A stretch of 6,491 nucleotides of DNA from Cyanobacteria bacterium HKST-UBA02 (GTDB lineage: Bacteria > Cyanobacteriota > Vampirovibrionia > Obscuribacterales > Obscuribacteraceae): assembly GCA_020431945.1 (NCBI GenBank), contig JAGQHH010000302.1:1-6491 (forward strand). The letters run 5' to 3'. Position 1 is the stretch's first letter. Every line of letters begins with the position of its first letter. The notes beneath the pieces were generated by a model that was given only the letters and a program-made list of their open reading frames with translations, was not told the DNA's origin and made no database searches. Made by a program: the position numbers and the translations under genes. Below, one piece after another: positions 1 to 4,685 of the stretch.

Positions 1-13
1 CTCAAGTAAAAGC

Positions 14-487
14 ATGGGAAGAAAAACAATTGAAGCTGTTAAGCAACTAGAAGCCCTGAATTCAAAGAATACTCTTCGGGTAGTGCTCTCGATAAGAAGC
101 GGCTCTCTTACCCCGGATCAAATCTCGGTGAGACTGGGTTTGGATCCATCATCCACGAGCGAGAAGGGGGAATGTCTATATAAGGGAAAATCCGGGGAGC
201 TATATGCGGTGTCCTGTTCCTGGAGATTAGAATCAACGGGAAAGATAGATGACGTTCTTCTCGCGAGCCACTTGAATTGGCTTGTCAATGATCAGCTTTC
301 CGGCAGAGAAGAAGCAATTAGAAAGCTCTCTGACGATGATTGCTCCATCGAGCTCATCTGCTACGCAAATCAGTGGACAAGGCTTGGATACTTTGAGATT
401 TCACCAGATATGATCGCATCCATCAGTCAGCTAGGGCTTCGTCTGAAGTTCCAAATCATGTATGAGAACACCGACTCCGAGTATTGA
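14..487 (+). CDS. DUF4279 domain-containing protein, 157 aa, possibly 5'-incomplete
   Basis: This is a small soluble protein with no signal peptide or membrane segment. From about residue 22 to 152 it follows the pattern I associate with DUF4279: a beta strand, then a 'LTPDQISVRLGLDPSS' segment (Leu-Thr-Pro start, LGL-P core, residues 32-47), a 'CSWRLES' strand near 68-74, a helix around 82-106, and a C-terminal 'FEISPDMIASISQLGLRL' element (127-144) before a last strand. The domain has no established biochemical role and I assign none. The ATG at 14 has no good SD before it, and the frame stays open to base 2, so the true start may lie outside the window. The stop is followed by 164 nt before the next likely start. 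The family call rests on recalled pattern only. Confidence 0.72.
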   Translation: MGRKTIEAVKQLEALNSKNTLRVVLSIRSGSLTPDQISVRLGLDPSSTSEKGECLYKGKSGELYAVSCSWRLESTGKIDDVLLASHLNWLVNDQLSGREEAIRKLSDDDCSIELICYANQWTRLGYFEISPDMIASISQLGLRLKFQIMYENTDSEY

Positions 488-521
488 CTGCTTGTATAGC
501 ATTAGTAGAAAGAGGATACCG

Positions 522-590
522 ATGTTCCGTCTGACACGAGAACGAGTCGAATTAGTGTGCGTCATACCGGTAGAAGAGACATATGAATAA
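522..590 (+). CDS. possible 22-residue leader ORF
   Basis: An ATG at 522 follows AGAGGA (511-516) with a 5-nt spacer, which is a good ribosome site. It opens a 22-codon frame (MFRLTRERVELVCVIPVEET, then Tyr-Glu) ending in TAA at 588-590. The stop overlaps an ATG at 583 that opens the longest version of the next gene, an arrangement compatible with translational coupling. The peptide resembles nothing I know and has no run of identical regulatory codons. An ORF this short can occur by chance. The SD and the overlap are the only support. Confidence 0.22.
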   Translation: MFRLTRERVELVCVIPVEETYE

Positions 591-639
591 ACGAGTGAAA
601 GCATTGGGAGTCATAGCATCTCTAGCTCTGAGTCAAGTC

Positions 640-644
640 GAGGT
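640..644 (+). promoter_or_regulatory. Shine-Dalgarno GAGGT that decides the start of the FG-GAP-like gene
   Basis: GAGGT sits 7 nt upstream of the ATG at 652. This is better placed and stronger than the purine stretch AGAAGAGA (572-579) before the ATG at 583. A classic signal peptide also begins at 652, so this site supports the internal start. Confidence 0.55.
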
Positions 645-651
645 CACAAGG

Positions 652-1698
652 ATGAGCGCAAGCAAAGTCCTGAGGACAGTTGTGATTTCCCTCCTCCTTG
701 CTGTTGGAACGCCTTGCCATGCTGACGAAGCATCCAACGAAGATGCCTCTATAGAAGAGCTTGAACAGCAGCTCTCCTTCGGCGCAACGCAGCATACTTT
801 CGGCGATTACAGTTACATTCCCGAAGTCGGGAAGGACTCCAGGGCCTTGACTTGCAGAATCAAGAAGGGAGGAAGGGTTCTCTTCAAGTACAAGCCTTAT
901 TACAAAGGTCTTGGAGCGTGCTGGATCGAACAGGCGCTGGCTCCATCAGAGTTCATTACCAACAAGCTAGACTTGAATGGTCTATCCGAAAGACTCTCAA
1001 AGCCAGGGCAGAGCAAACTGCCAGCTGGAACAGATGTAACCGGAGACGGCATCCCCGATCTAATAATAGGAGTTTGGACCGGTGGCGCGCACTGCTGTTA
1101 CAACTACACAATTCTATCCCTGGGTCCGAAGTTCAAGAAGCTCGGCACCATCCATGGTCTCGATTCCGAATTCACATTTATCGATCTGGACGGGGACGGA
1201 GCCTGCGAAGCTGTCGGAGCAGACTTCAACTTCAGGTACTGGAATGAATGTTTTGCTTACTCTCCCGCACCAGTAGTGATTCTATCTCTGAAAGGAGGAA
1301 AACTTCATCTCGCGCATGAGCTAATGACGAAGAACCTCTCAGTCGCTGAATTCGAAAAGAGGATCGCAAAGCTCAAGGCCATCCACCAACCGAAAGGAAT
1401 CCCCGCAGATAGCATTCTAGTATCCTCGGGACTATGGGCTGCCATGCTGGATCTCATCTATTCAGGCAACGGTGACAGAGCGTGGGAACTCTTCAATCAA
1501 CTCTGGCCGAGCAATGCGACCGGCTACTGGGTTACCTCATCCACGCAGAACGAGGACTCACCGGAAAACAAGATCTTCGATCCATCCCTGATCCAATCGG
1601 ACTCGAAAATAGAGCGCAAGAAATTTCTGAGTACATTCAAAGCTCAGCTTGCCAAAAGCGAATACTGGCCAGCCATAAGGAAAATGAATGGCTGGTAA
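652..1698 (+). CDS. exported FG-GAP/VCBS-like repeat protein, 348 aa
   Basis: The protein is probably secreted or periplasmic, and its function is unknown. Residues 1-24 form a signal peptide: Lys5 and Arg8, a hydrophobic stretch VVISLLLAV (10-18), and a cleavage site after CHA (A24|D25). Two Asp-rich Ca-binding-like loops are visible: DVTGDGIPDL at 128-137 and DLDGDGACE at 178-186. Between them lies WTGGAHCCY (142-150), with paired cysteines. These loops are typical of FG-GAP/VCBS beta-propeller blades, but only about two are clear, so a full seven-blade propeller is not evident. From about residue 250 the sequence becomes a helical, Trp-rich C-terminal region without recognisable motifs. 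The frame extends upstream to an ATG at 583 (371 aa), but that adds 23 residues in front of the signal peptide and has a weaker SD. A cell-surface or binding role is inferred from the domain only; there is no catalytic motif. Confidence 0.72.
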   Translation: MSASKVLRTVVISLLLAVGTPCHADEASNEDASIEELEQQLSFGATQHTFGDYSYIPEVGKDSRALTCRIKKGGRVLFKYKPYYKGLGACWIEQALAPSEFITNKLDLNGLSERLSKPGQSKLPAGTDVTGDGIPDLIIGVWTGGAHCCYNYTILSLGPKFKKLGTIHGLDSEFTFIDLDGDGACEAVGADFNFRYWNECFAYSPAPVVILSLKGGKLHLAHELMTKNLSVAEFEKRIAKLKAIHQPKGIPADSILVSSGLWAAMLDLIYSGNGDRAWELFNQLWPSNATGYWVTSSTQNEDSPENKIFDPSLIQSDSKIERKKFLSTFKAQLAKSEYWPAIRKMNGW

Positions 1699-1818
1699 CC
1701 CTCTAGCCCCCCTCCGTGACGCTAATTGTCCGAGCGGGCACGCGAACCAGTACAAGTTTCGCAACAACTCAGCGCCGGGCTACAGCCGAACAGGCGCCTG
1801 ATCCGAGCGATTCCCCCT

Positions 1819-1849
1819 GGATTTGACCCGGGCAAAATCGCCCAAATCC
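1819..1849. repeat. inverted repeat in the gap before the helicase gene
   Basis: GGATTTG (1819-1825) pairs perfectly with CAAATCC (1843-1849). A further GGC (1831-1833) pairs with GCC (1840-1842) after a five-base bulge, closing a 6-base loop. There is no T tract after it, so it is not a standard intrinsic terminator. It lies 120 nt past the FG-GAP gene stop and about 20 bp upstream of the helicase -35 box. It could be a transcript-end structure or an operator. The rest of 1699-1870 holds no gene that I can support, only a short palindrome CAGGCGCCTG (1791-1800). Confidence 0.4.
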
Positions 1850-1870
1850 CCGTACTCCGGAGGCTTTCCA

Positions 1871-1900
1871 TTGACATCCAGAACCGCCGGGTGACATAAT
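1871..1900 (+). promoter_or_regulatory. sigma70-type promoter with extended -10, driving the helicase gene
   Basis: TTGACA (1871-1876) is a perfect -35 match. An 18-bp spacer leads to CATAAT (1895-1900), five of six -10 bases, preceded by TGA (1892-1894), which gives an extended -10 (TGn). Transcription would start near 1907, about 160 nt upstream of the helicase ATG. This is the best promoter in the window. Confidence 0.68.
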
Positions 1901-1929
1901 CGGCACTTCTTATGAATCTGATATGGCTC

Positions 1930-2025
1930 TGTCAGTTACGACCATACAAAGCCACGATTGAAGTTTTCATTCTCAACTAACAGAAGATACGTCTTCAATC
2001 GCTTTCAGAGGCTTTGAAACTGACA
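1930..2025 (+). promoter_or_regulatory. structured 5' leader RNA: long nested hairpin upstream of the helicase gene
   Basis: Three perfect complementary segments nest in order. P1 is TGTCAGTT (1930-1937) with AACTGACA (2018-2025), 8 pairs. P2 is CAAAGCC (1947-1953) with GGCTTTG (2010-2016), 7 pairs. P3 is CGATTGAAG (1955-1963) with CTTCAATCG (1993-2001), 9 pairs, closing a 29-nt loop. The internal loops are strongly asymmetric: 9 nt against 1 between P1 and P2, then 1 nt against 8 between P2 and P3. The element starts about 23 nt after the predicted transcription start and ends 42 nt before the ATG. There is no T tract, so it is not a terminator. I know no named riboswitch family that fits. 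A role in autoregulation by the helicase or in temperature sensing is inference. Confidence 0.6.
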
Positions 2026-2027
2026 CC

Positions 2028-2048
2028 GGCTAGTCGACAAGACCAGCC
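2028..2048 (+). promoter_or_regulatory. second small hairpin just upstream of the helicase ribosome site
   Basis: GGCT (2028-2031) pairs with AGCC (2045-2048) and GTC (2033-2035) with GAC (2041-2043), separated by one A-C mismatch and closed by a GACAA loop. It begins 2 nt after the long nested hairpin and ends 9 nt before the SD AGGA (2058-2061). It leaves the ribosome site itself free. Confidence 0.42.
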
Positions 2049-2057
2049 ATACAGAAC

Positions 2058-2061
2058 AGGA
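2058..2061 (+). promoter_or_regulatory. Shine-Dalgarno AGGA that fixes the helicase start
   Basis: AGGA lies 6 nt upstream of the ATG at 2068. The longer frame beginning with TTG at 2014 has its initiation codon inside the P2 stem of the leader hairpin and would add 18 residues before the Q-motif domain. The ATG is clearly preferred. Confidence 0.7.
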
Positions 2062-2067
2062 AACAAT

Positions 2068-3834
2068 ATGCAATTTAAAGAACTTGGTCTGTCCGAAAGG
2101 ATGGCTCTCTCACTCATGAATCTCAAGATCGTGGATCCTACCGAGATTCAAACGAAGGTCATCCCCGAGACTCTCGGCGGTCACGACATCATGGCTTCGG
2201 CCGAAACCGGCTCCGGCAAGACCGCAGCCTATGCACTGCCGATCATCCACCAGCGTTGCAGGGGTAAAGCCGAGAAACGCCGCAAAGCGAAGACTCTAGT
2301 GCTGGTGCCCACCCGCGAGTTGGCTTTGCAGGTAGAGAGTCAGTTCGAGAGATTCTCCTGCGGCTCCGGTTTGAAAACTGTCTGCATATATGGTGGCGCC
2401 AGTTACGACAGACAGATCAGCGCGATGAACCGTGGTGTCGACGTGATTGTCGCGACCCCCGGACGTTTGTTCGACCATATCACCCGCGGTACCGCCGACC
2501 TCTCGATGATCGAGATGCTGGTCCTCGACGAAGCCGACAGAATGCTGGATATGGGATTCATGCCCCAGGTCCGCCAGATTGTGAGAAGAGTACCGGACCA
2601 GCGGCAGACCCTCATGTTTTCCGCCACCATCAGTAAAGGCATCGAAGAAGCCGCTTCGGAGTTCCTGAAGAATCCCAAGACCATTCGAGTGAACACCAGA
2701 CAGCTCGAGCCGAGCAGCATCGAGCAGAAAGTCTTCTATTGCGATGAGGCGGAGAAGGAGTCGCTCTTGCTGGATCTGCTCGAGAATCAGCCTGCGGTAA
2801 AATCCGTCCTGGTCTTCACCCGCACCAGATTCAAGGCAGCCAAGATCTGCAAGAGACTCTGTGCCGCTAATGTCAGAGCCGAAGAAATTCATGGAAGCAT
2901 TTCCCAGAGCAAACGGGAGCGGACCCTGGCTCGCTACCGCGAAGGGAGATTCTCGGTCCTGGTCGCCACGGACATCGCAGCCCGCGGTCTCGACGTGCCC
3001 GAGATCAGCCACGTCGTCAACTACGATCTGCCCGACTCCGCCGAAGACTATGTCCACCGTATCGGCAGGACCGGCAGAGCCGGACGCACGGGCACTGCCC
3101 TGACCTTTATATCGGCACAGCAGCGACACCTGGTGCGAGGCATCGAGCAGGTGGTCGGACGACGGTTGGGCGACGACCCCAACGGCGACGACATGGGAGC
3201 TGGTTTCAAACGCCCGCAGAAATCGAGACCCGGCAAATTCAAGAACAAGTCCTTCGATGGTCCGGCTCATGGAAAGCAGGGTCACTCCAGACCCGCCCAC
3301 AAGCCGGCTCGGTCCAAGCCCTACTCCGAGCAGGGTCGCTCCAGGCAAGAATATTCTGATCAACCCCGGTACAAACCGGCTTATTCTGATCAGGGACGTA
3401 ACTCGGAAGGGCGTTATTCCGATCAGCCCCGGTACAAACCGGCTTATTCTGATCAAGGACGATCAAAGCCCGCATATTCCGATCAGCCCAGGTACAAACC
3501 AGCATATTCAGATCAGGGCCGCTCCAAGCCGAGCTATTCCGATCAGCCCCGGTACAAGCCGGCATATTCTGATCAGGGACGTAACTCCGAAGGGCGCTAT
3601 TCCGACGGACGTTATTCCGACCAGCCCCGGTACAAACCGGCCTATTCGGATCAGGGACGTAACTCCGAAGGGCGCTATTCCGAAGGGCGTTATTCCGACC
3701 AGCCGCGCTCCAAACCGGCATATTCCGAACAGGGCCGCTCCAAGCCGGGTCGTTCCAAGCCGGCACATTCCAGACCTTCCAACTCCAAGCCGGCTCATGC
3801 CCGGCACAGAAAGAAGTCCCAGACATTCCGTTAA
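2068..3834 (+). CDS. RhlE-like DEAD-box ATP-dependent RNA helicase with Tyr/Arg repeat tail, 588 aa
   Basis: The protein unwinds or remodels RNA using ATP in the cytoplasm. All core motifs are intact: F3 and a Q-motif region ending PTEIQ (24-28), motif I AETGSGKT (45-52), Ia PTREL (81-85), Ib TPGR (130-133), II DEAD (154-157) within LVLDEADRMLDMGF, III SAT (185-187), IV VLVFTRT (247-253), V ATDIAARGLD (300-309) and VI HRIGRTGRAG (330-339). The wording of motifs II and IV-VI is closest to the RhlE group. The core ends near residue 370. About 190 disordered residues follow, dominated by PRYKPAYSDQGR and YSDQ repeats and ending in a basic segment (HARHRKKSQTFR). RhlE relatives often carry basic tails, but this Tyr-periodic tail is unusual. 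The gene follows a strong promoter and a structured leader, and the hydroxylase-family gene starts 38 nt downstream. The helicase call is near certain; subgroup and target RNAs are not. Confidence 0.95.
   Translation: MQFKELGLSERMALSLMNLKIVDPTEIQTKVIPETLGGHDIMASAETGSGKTAAYALPIIHQRCRGKAEKRRKAKTLVLVPTRELALQVESQFERFSCGSGLKTVCIYGGASYDRQISAMNRGVDVIVATPGRLFDHITRGTADLSMIEMLVLDEADRMLDMGFMPQVRQIVRRVPDQRQTLMFSATISKGIEEAASEFLKNPKTIRVNTRQLEPSSIEQKVFYCDEAEKESLLLDLLENQPAVKSVLVFTRTRFKAAKICKRLCAANVRAEEIHGSISQSKRERTLARYREGRFSVLVATDIAARGLDVPEISHVVNYDLPDSAEDYVHRIGRTGRAGRTGTALTFISAQQRHLVRGIEQVVGRRLGDDPNGDDMGAGFKRPQKSRPGKFKNKSFDGPAHGKQGHSRPAHKPARSKPYSEQGRSRQEYSDQPRYKPAYSDQGRNSEGRYSDQPRYKPAYSDQGRSKPAYSDQPRYKPAYSDQGRSKPSYSDQPRYKPAYSDQGRNSEGRYSDGRYSDQPRYKPAYSDQGRNSEGRYSEGRYSDQPRSKPAYSEQGRSKPGRSKPAHSRPSNSKPAHARHRKKSQTFR
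3364..3738 (+). repeat. in-frame tandem repeats coding for PRYKPAYSDQGR units
   Basis: Five units encode exactly PRYKPAYSDQGR (starting at 3364, 3427, 3487, 3547 and 3622). A sixth degenerate unit, PRSKPAYSEQGR, starts at 3703. The unit spacing is 63, 60, 60, 75 and 81 bp. The linkers are of two kinds: SKP(A/S)YSDQ, or NSEGRYSDQ with an optional extra GRYSD or GRYSE block of 15 bp. All length changes are multiples of three, so the reading frame is kept. Confidence 0.9.
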
Positions 3835-3872
3835 TGGTCGAGCCGCAACTGGTTTAACGAGGATCGCACAAA

Positions 3873-4517
3873 ATGATCATTCTAGAGATAGTCGGTTGGT
3901 TCATCTTCTCTGCAATACTGATGTCCTTCATTGAGCATCAGGTCCACAGCCGGCTCATGCACAAGCAGAGCCTGCCACGCTTCAAAAAGACTTTTGAGGC
4001 GCATGCCATCTTTCACCATATGCACTACCTGAAGATTTTCAGCGACGAGCCGGTACCCGAAGGTGAAGACAGAGAAATTCGCTTGACCGTGAGGAAAGCT
4101 CCCATCAAGGCTCTGCCCATCGCCATCCCGCTGGCGCTCATATCCTGGAAGGGCGCCCTGATTTTCGTCTTCACGGCTACTCTTCATCACTGGATCTGGA
4201 ACAAGCTCCATCTCGAGATGCACAAGCCCGAAGGCAAGGGATTCAGTCACTGGCCTGCGTACAAGTATCTGGCAAGGTATCACTGGCTGCACCACCGATA
4301 TCCGAACAAGAACTTCAATGTAGTCTTCCCCTTCGCCGACTTCATCCTCGGAACCACCGCCACGGCCACCGTAGAGGACCAATTGAGCATGGACCGGGAG
4401 TTCGCGAACCCCGGCGCCAGGCAAGAGGGCGCCCCTGACGGCGTCGAAGGGACAGGAGAGCCTCAAGAAGAGCCGGCGGTTGCCAAGACCGACGAAAAGG
4501 TGGGGCTACTCAGGTAA
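3873..4517 (+). CDS. fatty acid hydroxylase / sterol desaturase superfamily membrane protein, 214 aa
   Basis: This is a membrane-bound di-iron oxidase of the fatty acid hydroxylase superfamily (PF04116 type), which adds OH or a double bond to a lipid, sterol or carotenoid. Histidine clusters are visible: EHQVH with H22, H25 and H30; HAIFHHMHY with H44, H48, H49 and H51; LHHWIWNKLHLEMH with H105, H106, H113 and H117; and the family's closing motif HWLHHRY (H137, H140, H141) followed by NFNVVFPFADFILGT (147-161). Hydrophobic segments lie at about 2-20 and 78-104. The core of about 170 residues is short for the superfamily. Residues 172-214 form a Glu/Pro/Gly-rich, probably disordered tail. GAGG (3859-3862) lies 10 nt before the ATG. 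The 38-nt gap from the helicase gene, without a terminator, suggests co-transcription. The exact substrate cannot be read; a carotenoid hydroxylase is an alternative. Confidence 0.82.
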   Translation: MIILEIVGWFIFSAILMSFIEHQVHSRLMHKQSLPRFKKTFEAHAIFHHMHYLKIFSDEPVPEGEDREIRLTVRKAPIKALPIAIPLALISWKGALIFVFTATLHHWIWNKLHLEMHKPEGKGFSHWPAYKYLARYHWLHHRYPNKNFNVVFPFADFILGTTATATVEDQLSMDREFANPGARQEGAPDGVEGTGEPQEEPAVAKTDEKVGLLR

Positions 4518-4584
4518 CCCAAAAGTACCTGGTATATTCCGAACGGCAACAATACTCACGGTTTTCGAACAACTTCGTCGCATA

Positions 4585-4632
4585 ACTACAAATTGTATTC
4601 ACGCGACTACAAAATCGATTATGATAACTACA
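4585..4632. repeat. three ACTACA direct repeats at exact 21-bp spacing
   Basis: ACTACA occurs at 4585-4590, 4606-4611 and 4627-4632. The starts are 21 bp apart, about two helical turns, so the copies lie on one DNA face. The first and third share the longer ATAACTACA; the first two share ACTACAAA. They flank and overlap the candidate desaturase promoter. An activator or repressor array is the inferred role. Confidence 0.4.
4598..4625 (+). promoter_or_regulatory. candidate promoter for the desaturase gene
   Basis: TATGAT (4620-4625) matches five of six -10 bases. The best -35, TTCACG (4598-4603), matches four of six at a 16-bp spacing. The surrounding gap (4518-4685) is visibly more AT-rich than its flanks. 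The weak -35 would fit a promoter that needs an activator. Moderate to low support. Confidence 0.38.
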
Positions 4633-4647
4633 TCAACTGGAGCGGTT

Positions 4648-4659
4648 CCTTTTAAAAGG
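4648..4659. repeat. 12-bp perfect palindrome CCTTTTAAAAGG
   Basis: CCTTTT (4648-4653) and AAAAGG (4654-4659) form a gapless palindrome, 16 nt before the SD AGAGG (4676-4680) and about 16-27 nt past the predicted transcription start. With no loop it is a better protein-binding candidate than an RNA hairpin. The in-frame TAA at 4653-4655 inside it also shows that the desaturase frame cannot extend further upstream. Confidence 0.3.
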
Positions 4660-4685
4660 CACGAAAAAGGCAGAAAGAGGCAGAA

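Noticed and set aside
583..651. ATG 583 as the main start of the FG-GAP-like protein
   Set aside because: It puts 23 residues in front of a complete signal peptide and has a weaker SD than GAGGT before 652. Kept only as a possible alternative form.
1699..1870. Intrinsic terminator after the FG-GAP-like gene
   Set aside because: The hairpin at 1819-1849 has no T tract and a bulged stem, so it was recorded only as an inverted repeat.
2014..2067. Longer helicase start at TTG 2014
   Set aside because: The TTG lies inside the P2 stem, no SD precedes it, and the added 18 residues do not belong to the family. ATG 2068 has AGGA at 6 nt.
2296..3456. Long open frame on the minus strand (386 codons) across the helicase gene
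   Set aside because: It lies fully antisense to an unmistakable helicase and its translation shows no domain; it is a by-product of codon bias.
3364..3738. Repeats considered as a CRISPR array
   Set aside because: The units are in frame with the helicase, have no unique spacers of constant length, vary at silent sites and lie inside a gene.
3239..3934. Open frames in other phases on both strands over the repeat tail
   Set aside because: The tandem repeats lack stops in several frames, so these repetitive translations are artefacts. The +1 frame running to 3934 also overlaps the hydroxylase start without its own support.
3882..4466. Minus-strand frame opposite the hydroxylase-family gene
   Set aside because: The plus strand encodes clear histidine motifs; the antisense translation matches nothing.
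4511..4531. CAGGTA/TACCTG hairpin across the hydroxylase stop codon as a terminator
   Set aside because: The stem is only 6 bp with a 9-nt loop and no T run follows.
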